A DNA stretch of 64,000 nucleotides from Corella eumyota (taxonomy: Eukaryota > Chordata > Ascidiacea > Phlebobranchia > Corellidae), in the NCBI GenBank assembly GCA_963082875.1, contig OY720099.1, positions 9,176,001-9,240,000 on the forward strand, in the 5' to 3' direction. The position numbers and the translations under genes are program-made. Positions 1-13,294 of the stretch are shown in pieces (within the stretch, counting starts at the first letter, position 1; each line of letters begins with the position of its first letter). The notes beneath the pieces are model-generated. The model was not told the DNA's origin, made no database searches, and saw nothing but the letters and a program-made list of their open reading frames with translations.

Positions 1-132
1 AGCCAACCCATAAAGATTTGACCGTGCGGCATCAATTTTTTGTCTTTTTAAAAAAAAATTTAAACTGCGTTAGATTGCAATTTATCAATGAACTGATATG
101 AAATTTTTTAGATTGTTACAAAGAATTGCAAA

Positions 133-1314
133 ATGAATAAAGGAAGCAAGAAAAAGACAAAGCCAACTTTAATATTCCGTCGAAAGGTTATATCTGATTA
201 CGTCACAAATCCTCCATATTTTTGTCATCCTGTGATTATACCAAACAAAAATAAAAGTAAGTCACACTGTAGGTAATATAGGGCGTACGTTAGGTTACAG
301 TTTGTAAGCAAAGATTTAAGCTCTGGTATTGTATAGTTACTATCTACGTTTAAAGGTATAAACAGCATACTTTTCATATAAAACCCTGTTTTTTTTATTT
401 TAATATAAGGTTTTTAGTTTTTGTTTGTTGGTGGTTAATAGAAATGCGCAATATAAGTGCCTTACTCAAATAATTTTATACGAGATGAAAAGTGTGGAAA
501 TCGAACCGCTGGACTCGCGAGTTGATGCTTGCTGGTACTATTATCCACCACGTGGCTGGGCTGAGATTGTTTAATCTCCCATTCTTGCATTTTATACTAT
601 ATTATATCATAAAAAACATTTTACCGAATAGTATGCTAAAATATGTAAGGAATTCTTGGTTGCTAGTTTATAGATTATGTTATGCAAATTTATAATTTAA
701 CAGAATCCTCGGCAACACGATTCAAAACGAAACATGCACATATTTTGAACCCGATTTCAGCAAAACAGATGCTACCTGGTCAGCTAAAATTACCTACAAA
801 CTACCACAAATCAAAAAAAGATGCAAGTGAACCGACTAAAGATCTCGAGGGTACAATAACGCTATCTGAAAAATTTTCAAAATTTTGCGAACTTGAGAAA
901 TATGATCTTTGTTCTTCTACTTGGGTTAAAACCAGCGCGAAATTTCGAGAAAGACGTAGATTTACATCGGTAACGAAGCAACCCAAACTCACCGAAATAC
1001 GCGAAAATGATGATAATGACGTCAACCATGACGTCATAAAAAGAAGATGTTTGCTGACGCGGGAGGATCGCGAAAATTTAATTTTTAAATTTCGAGAATC
1101 ACGTTCCCGGAAAAACGAAATTCGAGAAAATGCAAAACTGTCGGCCGAAAAAGGTCAAACCGCTTCAGCAAAAGCAATAACATTAGTTGTAAATGACGTC
1201 ACAAGAAAGCGAAGACTATTTTTGCCGCCTATTAAAAAAATTACGTCACTGAGTCGACTGGGTAACGTATGGATGAGAGACGTTTCGCTAGCGGGCAGCA
1301 GACGCTATAAATAA
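133..1314 (+). CDS. Orphan basic protein, three exons (tentative splice model)
   Basis: I do not recognise this protein. The preferred model joins 133-256, 493-534 and 674-1314 with matching phases, giving 268 residues. Introns are GT-AG (donor GTAAGT at 257, donor GTACTA at 535). An alternative model, 133-256, 493-644 and 703-1314, also keeps frame and would insert a hydrophobic stretch. The last exon, which makes up most of the protein, is an open frame rich in Lys, Arg, Glu and Ser, with runs such as RENDDNDVNHDVIKRR and KFRESRSRKNEIREN. It has no signal peptide or membrane segment and ends in a stop followed by ATAAA-like sequence. The N-terminal exon is also basic (MNKGSKKKTK). The composition suggests a nuclear or cytoskeletal protein, but this is only inference. 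The gene converges on SLC51A, with about 770 bases between the two stops. The final exon is fairly secure; the first two are less so. Confidence 0.55.
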
Positions 1315-2081
1315 AAAGAACGTTAATTTGCTCTGGATGTCTAAACATGTAATTAAAAAAATTAAAAAATAAGAAGCTTAGTAGACTATTTAATATAAAC
1401 TGCAAACAATTAAAGGATATTACGTAATTGGGTTAATATGTAATAAATTTTATCTACAAGTTATCTTCGGATATAGAAGATACAAAATAATTACATTTTA
1501 ATGAACTTTGGCATCTATGTATTTATGTCAACAATACTAAAATTCACTTTTTAATTTAATTACAATAATTAGCAGACGATAATAATTATTATTGCATTCA
1601 AAGAAATGTTATATACATATGTAACACTTTTGAAGGTTATGCAATTCAACATATTTTAGTTTGATAGCATCACGTTGTCAGCTAGAACAATAATGGTATA
1701 TTGAATAACATTAAAAATACTATTTAACAAATTGCACTGTAACATACTATGCGCAAAATTAAAGTAAAGTGCCATAACTGCAACGAATATGACGTAATAG
1801 TACATAGAACCTAAAAGTTACATGATGATAAATTAAGCGAAGTACAGTGATTGGGCGACAATTATAAAAAACATTTTGTGAAAAAAAAACGCAATAAATT
1901 AAAAATATACAATCCGTGAAAAAAAACTAAAATATGAATTCAGATTGTTTTATGTTTTAAACAAAATAACAATTTACTTTTGAACTTTGTTTTAAAACGA
2001 GACCTAAAAGAAATAGTACCAAATTGTATTGCATTCCCATCAGAATTTAAATTTAAATTTAAATTCAGTTTTAAATTCAGT
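1315..2081. other. Intergenic, convergent 3' ends
   Basis: This AT-rich spacer separates the stop of the basic orphan on the plus strand from the stop of SLC51A on the minus strand. It must hold the 3' untranslated regions and polyadenylation signals of both. A short self-complementary AAATTT repeat lies at about 2044-2065, just beyond the SLC51A stop. No coding exon or RNA gene was seen. Confidence 0.5.
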
Positions 2082-5000
2082 TTATACAAGTTCTCCGTTC
2101 GTCAAACACGCAACTTGTTGAACACCGTTCATTTCGGTTACATCACTTAAACCGTTTTGTCCGTTTTCCATGTGATTCGTCAAGTTGGTTGTTTCTTCGG
2201 AGATTGCTTCCATAGGCCTTTAATAACAAAGTTTAATCGATTAATTATATTGGGATTTTCGCCAAACGGCCTGCATTTAAGTTGTCCTAACGTGGTCGCA
2301 TGTCACAACAAATATATGCCCGTAATAGTTTATCTGCGCACCGGTAACACCACAATTTATTTTAAAGGCCTAAAAATTGGACATCGGAATCGTTTGCTAT
2401 TCCTTGTTACATATACATGACAATGGCATCGGGCAACAACGCGGATGGTTAAGGAATCAAGTCGCACCAATACCAACCTATTCGCCCTAAAGCCAAATGT
2501 TTACAAATAACCCAAACACCTCACAAAAGCACACATTTTCCCAATAAAAAAAACGCAAAAACCTATTTACTTTATTAACTTTAGGTGGTACGGTGTTAAG
2601 CAGGTGACAAATAAAATTTCAACTGAAAAATATATATGGCAATAAACATGAATGGGTTAATACAATTTTTTAATTTCCACCTATAAAACATTTTAAAATT
2701 TTTCTATGGATTTAATGACTTTAAAAATAAAATCCTTTTTGCGGAAACAAACAATTCATAATTTTCTACTTACACTGGACTCGCTGCTTTTTCGACTATG
2801 GGTAGTTCCTCGTTATCAGAACTACGTCGATATAAACATCTTGTGAATAAGGATAATAAAAAAAATTGCAAAACCTAAGAAAAAAGAGAAACCGTGTATA
2901 AATAACCTACAATATTACACGTTAATACAAATACATCCTTGGTTTTTTACACAAAAGAGAAATTATTAGTTAACTTACGTAAATTTGATAGTTTATCACA
3001 ACTTTTCTTGCAAAGAATGTGTAAGGCGGTGAGCATGGAATATAAACAACTTTGATTATAAAAGGTTGCACATTGGCCATTAGTAATACCGCCTTTAAAC
3101 ATAATTGTTAATATTTAATAATCGTTAGGCTCTTGTTACGTAAAAATAGTCAAAACTGGTTGTATCTCCCAATTTTAATGGTTAAATAAATTAAATGATC
3201 AATTTATAATTTAACTACTATTTAAAGGTAAGCCAATATAGTTTTGTTTACTAAGGTTAGTTAGTTTTATTGTTAAAACAGGACAATTTTGTTTAAAGTA
3301 AATGTGATTTACCTGAAAATTAAAAAACTTTGCTGTAACCCGGTACTTAGCTAGCATTTGCTGTGCTGATTTACGAAAAATGATCAGGGCCCACATCCCA
3401 GTAAGCATTGATGGAATCAAAAGAATCGAGTATATCAGCTTACAACAATAAAAAAATATAAAATTATAAAATCTACTGACACAATGTATAGCACTTTCTG
3501 TCACGCCAACGAAAACCCTTTTGCTAAATAAACATTTAACCTTTAGTTTCTAAAACAAAATTTAAACCAAATTTTGATAAAATGTCCTTTTTAAAATTTA
3601 TGTTTACGGAAAAAATGCTAAACTAACGATATATATATATATTATGAATTTATTTATTACCTTAGGTATTGGAAGTGTTTTGTCAGTGGTAAGAACACCT
3701 TCAAAAAATAATATGATCGGTCGAAGCAAGGCTGCTTGAAATGTAGCGTACCATAGCTTTTTAAAGTTACTCCTTGAAATAAATTGCACGTGAAGGTTAA
3801 TTAGTCATTAACAAAAACACTAAAAAAGCACCTTGATGTTATAATTTGAAAAAAAAGTTTTTTTAAACGTAAAAATGTAAACTGGTTATTTATATAGATG
3901 AGTTATTTGGTAGAACCATAGCCTTAAAAGTGGTGTATACCTGGTCATTCTAAAAGTGGGGAGGCAAAATAAACAACAACAGAAAGGTCCGGTGTTAATA
4001 TTGTTAAACTTGCCCTCGTATCGTAGAACCATTTGGGAAAGGCCCCCGTAATAATTTACCATCAGTAACAAAAAAGCATGTAAGCCAATACCAAAATATC
4101 TAAAAGTTGAAAAATTTTAAAGAATTCTTAGGAAGTCAATTTTTTGTTTATTTAACTCACACCGGAAAAGCTTTTTTAAAGTTGCATTTACTCATAAATA
4201 TGACATATGCTATTTTTTAAAATTATATCGCTGCTGTTCGGTTCAATTTTTTTTTAGATTTAAAATGTACATGTGACATAGTTTTTAGCGCTAAAATAAA
4301 AATAAAATGTACGGGTTTTATTATTTATGCGCGGTAAAGTAAAAAGGTTAATAGACGAATCTTTATTATAAAAAATTAAATCGTTATATATACACATAAG
4401 CGTAAATAACGCAGGATTGGGAATAACTAAGATCTAAAACCATTGCGAATTTTGCTAATATGTCTAAGTTAGCCTTAATAAGCGCTTTATCTTTAGCCTG
4501 GGGGCTGTTGAACTTCTTTTATTTTTGCCACGGCCTTTTTGTGGGACTAATTTTATATTTTAGCGAGGTTTTTATTACTCGATAAACCACGTGAAACGAC
4601 CATAAGCTTGCAGTGCGTATTCTATGGACTTGAGGTCATTGAACTTTTTCGAAATAATTTGTTTAAATGACAGAGAAGTGAATGTAAAACCTTACAAACT
4701 TTCACATAAATTTTTAACTAGCATTTTTAAGGTACGTAAATTAACCTTATACTATAATTATAAACATATTTCATATGTTAATTTATTGGGCCCGTCTTCT
4801 TAACGACCTAATATTAAACACAAACTAACTTCAAATACAGTTTTCTTTTGAACTACGCGTTTATGGTCATTAACTAATAAAATCATATTTTTTCTGTAAA
4901 TTGTATAACAATGAAAGTGATTATTAGGTCACAATTTACTTACACTGACGTCACAAAATCAATCATAATATGGCCTCCTGGAAAAAAGCATCCGACTACT

Positions 5001-6620
5001 GACGAGATCATAAAAACAGGTGCAATGCCCGCCTAAATACAAACAAAACATCTTTTGATCAAGTCATTAATAAAACGTTTAAGTTTTACGGCCACTTATA
5101 ATTGCCCGTAAAAATTTTATTGCATTTTAGTGCCGCTATGTGCGTATGTTTGAGGTAAAATGAAATTTGGTCTTAGTATTTCAGCGGCGCGCAGAAATCT
5201 AAGACCAAATTTTTTTAGGGGCAATTATCAAAGTAAAAAAATCACTGTAAGATATTTTTAGGTCAGTATAAATCAAATTTAAAAAAACAGAACAAATTTA
5301 TTTAAAAAAAACTTTATTCAAGTTTAAACCTGTAAAATTGAAAGCCTTCTCCTATATGATAACTTTATGTGGGCTTTTAGGTATATCACTTCTTCGATAA
5401 AAAGGGCTAGGGATATCATGGCCATAAATATAAGACAAACATGCAATACAGTACTCAGAACGTCAAAACCTGAAAAAAAAAATCCAAAAATTAGGCTCTT
5501 TGTTAATTCAATCTTGCTGGTAGTGTTTCATTAGGGATAATATTATTACTTTTTTAATATATATACCAAATAGTTGACTGAGAAGAAAAATAATGTATAT
5601 CTGTATGGTAAATTAATAAAACTATTTTTACTTCCAATTATTTCTCTAGCGGTCGGCATTGGATCTGTTTTGCATCTTTCAATAAATTTTTCCTTGGCGA
5701 TTTTTTTTACCTGATCCCGAATACTTGGTTCAGACGAATTCTAAAAAACATTATGGTTGTTGAAGTGATATAGTAATAGTTTATTACATTAAAAAACATG
5801 GGATGCAAAAAGTATACATTTTACTTTTTTTTCCAAGCCTCTGTCTGTTAAATAAACTATAATGTTAACAGCAGCCACATGTCATAAACACTAACCCAAT
5901 TTTTTAAGTTAAACTAGGTTTATTAATCCAGTTCAACAAAACCTTATTGTACTTTAAACTATAGCATCTCGTATGTACTTAGCAAAAGTTAAAGTTAACG
6001 AAAGAAGTGTTTAGTAAAGTTATCTGAATAATTACTGAATAATTAGTAGCTTATGTGACTACGAAAAAGCCTGAATTGCTTTCATTTCGTTGCTTTCTTA
6101 AATAAAGCGCTATAAACGGTACACAATTTTGCTGGCGGTTGAAAATTTTTTTATTAATATATACAAATGTTTTAACTGTACTTTGATTTTTATAGTTATG
6201 TATCATGTCGCGAAATGTTGCAATACAGGTAAAAATGTTTTTGGACCATATTCACGTTGTAAAAAGTGGTGTAAATTACTATTCCTGATGTGATATATTG
6301 CTGTTTTAACTACAAGTAAGGTTTTAAAAATAGGAAACACGTCATAGCATTAATTGCATAATAAATAGAAAGGGATTTTTAGTTGTTTTAGGATTAGGTA
6401 ACATTAAACATGCTTTTTATTAATATAAAATCGGAAACTTTACCTATTTCACATAAATTTAAATTAAATTACACTATTAGGTTTTTTACTGATTACGAGT
6501 TATATTTACCCCTCCGACTGCAAATAAATCAAATATATTAAAACCTCCGTCGTCATAATAATCATCGTAATCATCTGTGTCGTTTGTAGCTAAAGTTTTG
6601 GGCTCAATTGTGGTGGTCAT
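2082..6620 (-). CDS. SLC51A: Organic solute transporter subunit alpha (SLC51A), ten exons
   Basis: OST-alpha forms a basolateral heteromer with OST-beta and exports bile acids, steroids and other organic anions by facilitated diffusion. Exons in transcript order are 6510-6620, 5632-5740, 5330-5469, 4944-5032, 3941-4099, 3661-3772, 3313-3438, 2979-3092, 2774-2874 and 2082-2217. All phases agree and encode 398 residues (human about 340). Family landmarks are visible: an N-terminal acidic Asp/Tyr segment (DTDDYDDYYDD), the first membrane helix ending FIEEVIYLKAH, the cysteine cluster NTGPFCCCLFCLP, the motif KKLWYATFQAALLRP, and the helix VLLMANVQPFI followed by CSPPY. About seven membrane segments are expected. 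The C-terminal tail in the last exon is hydrophilic. Exon 9 runs directly into an in-frame stop (GTG TAA) if its intron is retained, so a shorter isoform is possible. No trans-splice acceptor is obvious next to the ATG. Identity is very secure. Confidence 0.95.
5163..5212. other. Near-perfect short hairpin in SLC51A intron 3
   Basis: The left arm AAATTTGGTCTTAGTATTTC pairs with GAAATCTAAGACCAAATTT on the right, with one bulged base, leaving an 11-base GC-rich loop (5183-5193). It sits in the intron between exons 5330-5469 and 4944-5032. It could be a tiny inverted-repeat transposon remnant or a precursor of a small RNA; the stem is on the short side for a microRNA precursor. Confidence 0.5.
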
Positions 6621-9600
6621 TTTTTTTAAATAAAAGTTAAATTACTACTAACCTGCTTGTTAATAAAAATTACAAAATTTTGTTCACATTTTTGTATTCT
6701 TTGTTAACAGTTTAATTTACTATTTAAATAAACAGTGTCTACAATTTACAACTAACTAATTACCGGTACTCATAAATGCTTTTTATTTGATAAGCGATTT
6801 CTATATTGGCTATCCCCGATCTAAACAAAAACTACACAAAGACCTTCTAAAGGACTTTAAAACAGAATTCTATTGTACGAAGAAACTCAATACCACATTG
6901 CGTTAAACAGTTCTTTCTGAATATATATATGTAACGCTCGATATCCTAACCCTGGTTTGACTACAGTAGTATTTAAATGGTTGTTAGGTTTCTATTGGCG
7001 AGAACAGTATTAACGCCTGCTTTCATACTAAGTGCCAGAATAAAATGGCTCATTTTAATAGCTTGTCGTGCGATTTTAAAAGCACTCCACGCTCGAATGA
7101 GCGAAGCACAATGCGGACTGTTTTGACGTGAAGGCCGGGTTTTTAAAGTGAGTCAGTTGTTTACACGACGTCACGTGATCCGACTAGGAGAAACGACATA
7201 TTAAGCGAAAGTCTAATAAACGATAGAAAACGACTTGATGAGATTGGGAAATATTAATAGGTTAGTAAAATTGTAATTTTAAGTTTATTAAACTACAATT
7301 TGTGCTTAACGGATATCAACTAAACGACGTATGGTTAAATTCACTAACTTTAAAATTACTCGATGTTATTTTTTTGTCAAATTTTGTCAAATTTTTTTGT
7401 CAAATTTTGACGACACGTTACGTCGTCCTGTTTAATTTTAGCAACGGAAATCGTATTTTTGACAAACTATTTTATTAACAACAGTGCACTGTTTAGAGTA
7501 ATTGATTTTTGGTATAATGTAATATAGACAATACGATTTAAAGCCCTTAATTAATACCACGCAGTTTGTGCGAACTGTGCCCTATATTTAATTAAGGTCA
7601 TAACTCGGTTTAGCAATGACTAAACGCTATATTACACTTGTACGGATTATTTCTCTGAAAATCTTTTTTAACGTCACCACTTAAATAAATGTCATCATGA
7701 CCAAACCTTAAAACTTGTATTACATAGAAATATTAAACGATTGATTTTGTATAAGCTTGTATTTTTTATAACTGTATTTTATGTCAATATTCGTCCAAGC
7801 TTGTATTTTTTAAAACCCTATTTTCAATATCTGATCTTTGTCATTTCTTTATACTTGAACTTAATTTTTTTTTCATAATTCAACTTTACTGCATACATAC
7901 ATTTACAGTAGTGCAGTTTTATTTTGTATTTAACAGATTGTGGCATTTTATTTTTTGACAAATGTATTTCATTTTAACTATTATTTAAGGAAAATTAGGT
8001 TTGTGTTAACATAAGTGATTCCCAAAAAAAAACGTTGGTGCCGTTTTTTTACCTACGCTAACATCCTTTATTCATTTTATTGCTATTAAATGGTGCAATT
8101 ACCTAATTCACTTAATGAATGATTGTCCTTTTGTATGATAGATTGTTTATGTCGACATATTTTCCATATAAATAATAAATTGTAAACACTATTGTACGCT
8201 GCGTTTGGTTACATGATAACCCTGTTGAACTTTTTATATATACCTATAACCTACGTGTTTACTGTCTATTAAATTCCTGTCTCAAATTCGTGGTTAAAAA
8301 TGTGGATAATAACCTTTTTCTATCGAAAAAGATTTGAGCGGCCCGTACCTAAAGCCAAATTTAGGATTAAGCCTTTTTTTTGTAAAAAGGTGCTTAATTG
8401 CTATAGTTTTTTTAATATTTAAAACGTTAACTAAAAAAATTAAATTTTTATATCGTTATCTATCGCAATAACCTCTTGCCTAGATTTGGTTTAATTTTTA
8501 ATGTTTATAATGTTGCCCGTCGTGGTTACCTTTCACTTAGATTTACTTAAGTTAAAAGCTTTGAATAAAACATATTTCATTACGCGTTTGATAATAAGTT
8601 TAAAAAATTTACTCCTATTGTACCAAAACGTAAGGAAGTTTTATTTAAATTTGTCTGTTACCGCATAACTAAAAGAAAATGTTTAAATACTAAACTTACC
8701 AGGTAATTTTATTTTAAAGGAGAAATTAACTTAAAAAAACGTTATTTAATATTAATTTATACTTAGCTTGGTATAGGAATAAAAACAATATTTTTAAATT
8801 TGTTTTTTTTGAAAATTATGATGACGTCACGCTTTCTGCTAAGGATTTGTACATGTACATTTGTTTTTAAACTAAAGTCTACTCGTATGTGTTCGTTAAA
8901 ATACTTTATTCACAAATTATGGTTTGAATTATAAATCCGTTGTTATACAAAGTGCAAGTTTTTTTAGGTTTTTGTCTAAATAATTCTGGACTTACTATAA
9001 AAAAGTTGCGTTTTATGCTCATCTGTCTGCCCGTCTAAAACTAACAATCGAAACTACTCTTTTTATTTAACTGGCATGCTTTTTTATTTTCTTATTTTTT
9101 TTTTTTATTGGTATTTTTTTTCAATAAATAATTTAACATCATAAAACTAATTAAAATCTTTTTTTCTCTTTAAATAACACCTTTAGCAGGTAACATAAAT
9201 TCCTAAACTCACTTTTTTTAGGAATAGTTTCGTAGAATATTCACGACTTTATAAATAAGCGTCTTACATAACCTATGAAATTTTATTGAACAAAATTAAT
9301 TACGTAAAGTTTAAGTATGATTATAATATGTTTTACGAAATAAATGTGTTATGTAACGATAAAGAATAGTCGAAAAAACAAGGTCGTTATTTCGAAAATT
9401 TTTTGAGAAATATTGCGACCGCCCAATTTTTTGGATTAAAGGGGACAGCGTGGCACAAACTATTTTTAAAAAAGTGTTTACACGTTTTAGGTTGTAAGTA
9501 AATATCAACCTTAACAATGGCATTTTGTAGCTAACAACAAGTTTTTTTTTAAAAAAGAACATTGCAAATTAATATCAATACGTTGTTTTTTAGCCCTCCT

Positions 9601-10899
9601 TTAACTGTTGTGTAATCTCACTTAATTAACGTTACACCAAGAGAGTTCATGTTTTTGACATAAAAACATGTTTGATGGGCTTTAGGGCAAAGTCAGTTAA
9701 AAACACAGAAAGTAATATGATTTTTCGTTATAGCATCGCAGTATATTTTTACCATTGGTAAATTTTTTGTATATAAATTATCTTCATATTCAGACAAAGG
9801 GCAAAAAGGTTTTTTATCCAAGAATTGCAGCACGTTAAACAATTTTAAGCAAGTAGCAGAAATTACATTTTGCATAATGCAAATTTTTTTGTACAACTTG
9901 AAAGTGTTAAACAAAATTTTTTCTAATTTGATGATTTTTTTAAAAATGATTTTAACATGAACACAATTATTTATAGCTCACATAACTAATACAGTTTTGG
10001 AATAAAAGCATGTTGCACGTAAATAGGTGTTCTAAAATAAACACATTAGCTTTAGCTAAAGATCCAATTTTAAAATTACTATAATTAATCCATTTTAAAT
10101 GTTTATTAACTCCTTTTAATTAATGGCATAGCAGTTCAGGAAATTTTTCGTAAGCGATTTGTCAACAAAATGATAAAAATTTTACAAGTTTGTGAAGAAT
10201 TTAAATAAAGGAATCCCGTATTTAAATAGCTGTTTGAACTAAAGAGCAATAACCTTTAAGTCGTAAAACTGTTCGTGCCTTTTGATTTTAATCGAAATTT
10301 TTTTATGTGCTATTTAAAAATTTCGCCTTTGCCCTACAAAATAGCAAATGTAAACAATTTTAAAATATTGACTATCCCACCCCGAGTTTATTGTTCAAGC
10401 TATATGTTCCATAGTGTAATTTGACAAATTCAAAAAAGTTTATTTTTGTTTACTTAGCCTATGCAAACGGTTTAAAAGATGTTTTAATTTGCTATAGTTT
10501 TAACGCAAATTTTTTTTTCTGGTTCATTGATTAAATAGTATAAATCTGCATTTTAATTGTTGTTAATATGACCGCGTACTCACAACTAATATTTGCTAAT
10601 GGTATTTTACCCGAACGCCACAAATGACATATAGCAGAGATAACATAAAGGCCTTAGTTCAAACTAAAAGTATGTACAATGAACACGTGTTGTCCGCTGA
10701 CATAGTAATTAGTAAACATATTTTGTTTATTTACGTAAAAATATATGTGTGAAGCTATTTTAATACGTATTTAAGCTAATTTTAATTATTAATTACAAAC
10801 ATCAGTCTTGGTTTGCTGATATTAAAAAATATGGTTTTCAATAATATCATTATATCAGTTTTCTAGGTACGATATTGATGTGAAAATTTAATGAATTAT
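6621..10899. other. Intergenic, upstream of SLC51A
   Basis: This 4.3-kb AT-rich stretch lies between the SLC51A start codon and the stop of the next minus-strand gene. The region nearest SLC51A (about 6950-7260) has higher GC content and contains ACGTCACGTGATC near 7168, so it may be the SLC51A promoter. Short repeats of TTTTTGTCAAATTTTG lie at about 7370-7410. The open frames at 9311-9562 and 9693-9914 are low-complexity, lack family similarity and have no supporting splice context. No gene was recognised. Confidence 0.45.
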
Positions 10900-13294
10900 T
10901 TAATAGATTTTTGTTATAGTAGTCGAAGTTAGATCAGACGCCTTTGTCGTAACTTGGAACGCATTTAAACTTTGTTTTGTATCAATATTTCGTAAATCTT
11001 TACTTAATCTTCTTTCTCGTTCTTTCAGCCCTTTTTCCTCTTTTTTCTCTCGAATGTCCGCCAAAATTTCCCTGCAAGATTCGACTAATTTTCGCTGCGC
11101 ATTTTCATCGTCCCAATCTATAGCCAAAGTATATACCTCTATCGCCTTTAAAAAATTTGTCTCAGCTTCGGTCGTTCTTAACTTGGCGTTGTACCATCTG
11201 CCCAAACTGTAGTAAATATCTCCATATAATTTGTAGTCATTTCGATCTTTGATCGTGTTCATAAGATGAAGAGCTTCTGTAAGAGTTTGATAGTAATCAA
11301 CACCTGCGTAATCTTCACAACGTTCTATGTAGCGTAAGCACCATACCTTAACAACAATAATAATGTTTTTCACTTTTGTATATAAGTTTGTGTTTTCTTT
11401 TTTTAATTTCAAAATTGTTATCGATACGCACCACCCCTTTTAATGATATCTGGCTTAAACTAAAATGTTTCGCAAAGATGTAAATTTAATATGACTATGC
11501 AGCTTGTTAAAAGAATACTAGTCTTGATGGTTTAAATTTAACAATAACCAATGTAGCGAAAACAATTGAAACGAATTTTATACAAGAAAATTGTTTAAAG
11601 GATATTTTTAAAACTAGTTTTAGTAAAACAGATAATCTTGGAACATATTAAATTAAAAAATGAACAAAAAAAATGTTCCTGTTTTGTTTAAATCTTTTCC
11701 AATTATATTTCAATTAATTTAAATCCTCCCTCAGATGATATTGTTAAAAAAAATCGTTTTATTTAATTCCATTTAATTAATTTTTTATCATAATTTTTAA
11801 ACGTATTAAGAGCTTACTTGCATTAAACACTTTTGTCTGTCATTTACTCCTGCATAATCCTGCACAATCTTCCTAATGTCACGCATGATCGGAATCACGT
11901 GATGCTGTATCAAACTTTTTTTCGACTCGTCGACTTGCAAAATTTGTTTTACCGACTTTGTCATCTCGTACAAGCACAAAGTAATATTGTCCACAACATA
12001 ATCCGGGTTTCCTCCCTTGTTGTTAAACATACCAGCAGCTATATCAAAGAATAGAATGGACTGCACGTATTTGCCATTTAACCTTAACTCTTCTGCTAAC
12101 GAAGCAACTTCACTGGCGATCAGTTCGGTTTTGTTGGCTATTGTGTTCGCTATTTTGTGCTTGATTTCTTGAATTCTGTAGAACTTGTTGCTTAACAAAC
12201 ACGAGTTGTAAAGGGTGAGCAAAGTAGATATGTTTTGTATTTCGGGATTGTATTCGGATTGTCGCATCGAGGTGGCAAATGCCTCGTCGTACCTTTTTTC
12301 ATGTAAAAGTTTTCCAATCGTTTCTATAAAATTTTCAGTTTTAATTATATTCTATTTATTTTACAATGTAATGTAAGCCCACCTTCATATTCCATTATTT
12401 CTGCCCATTCTAACGCAGTTAAAGGTTGCTCTATACAGAAACAATAAAATATCTTTAAATTATAAATCTTAAATTTTTAAATTTGTAAGATATTAAAGTT
12501 GTTCTTACTTAGTACTCCCGTTTGGGATTTAGTTGGTGAAACGTAGATGTAAGAATTAGACAATTCTGCAGATGGTGCATTTGTTTGGGTTGTAATGCTT
12601 AACAATGCCGAATTTGCTGAAATTGGCTGAGCTTGTTGAGTTTGGTTAGAGGTAGAAAGTTTTAGTTGACTTGCACTCAGCGGGAACTTTTGTATAGGTG
12701 GAATTTTTATATTGGAGTACAACACGTTCATGTTTTTAGCCGTAATTTGTTTCGTGGTAGTTTCTTCTATACCTGGTTGGCTTCGTCGCTTTTGCAACAA
12801 CGTTTTCTTGCTTGCCAATTCTTTGTTTGGTTTATTATTTTCTTTATTTTTTAGTTCAATGTTTGCCAACCCTTCCGTTTTTTGACTTATTGGTACAATT
12901 ATGTTCTCAGTAAATAACTTTTCTGAACTTACTTGTGTAAAGAAACTCATAGTTGGTTTGTTAACTGGGATTATTTCTTGTTCTTTTGATAGTTGTTTCA
13001 CTGGTTTATTACTTGCATTTGGTAGTTCATTACATGATTTCTTTTTTTGAGTAAAAAAACGTTTAATGAATGGCAATTTTGCAGCCGGCTGACCAACTGG
13101 AGTTGGGATTTCTGGTGACTGTATCTTTAAAGATGGGTTAGACTGCTTGGTTGTTAGGTCTTGTCTGGTTACTGAAACTGATTGGTAAACCACTTTATCT
13201 TTATAAAGTTTACTGATATTTCTTTTTGTTACACTTTTATAAATATAATTGTTAAAAAAGGAAACGCTAAAACCAACAACTTACCTGTTCGCAT
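10900..13294 (-). CDS. Orphan with low-complexity N-terminus and helical TPR-like C-terminus, five exons
   Basis: Exons in transcript order are 13285-13294 (only MRT plus one base), 12509-13198, 12383-12430, 11818-12323 and 10900-11346. Phases agree at every junction and give 566 residues. Residues 4 to about 233 are a Ser, Gln, Lys and Pro rich disordered region (for example FFTQKKKSCNELPN). From about residue 235 the chain becomes helical, beginning PLTALEWAEIMEYE and continuing with paired amphipathic helices such as ALHLMNTIKDRNDYKLYGD, IYYSLGRWYNAKLRTTEAE and TNFLKAIEVYTLAIDWDDE, which resemble tetratricopeptide repeats. The last 50 residues include a charged helix with EKKEEKGLKERERRLSKD. 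No signal peptide is seen. I cannot name a family; a scaffold or adaptor role is only an inference from the TPR-like helices. Exon structure is well supported, function is not. Confidence 0.8.

Noticed and set aside
2157-2420. Plus-strand open frame
   Set aside because: It is the antisense shadow of the last SLC51A exon and its intron; the minus strand gives the convincing protein.
2567-2622. Possible alternative last exon of SLC51A after a TTTTTCAG acceptor
   Set aside because: Joined to exon 9 the phase is wrong and gives an immediate stop; the exon at 2082-2217 fits exactly.
9311-9562. Minus-strand open frame of 83 codons
   Set aside because: Low-complexity Lys/Phe/Leu/Tyr composition typical of random AT-rich DNA, without splice context.
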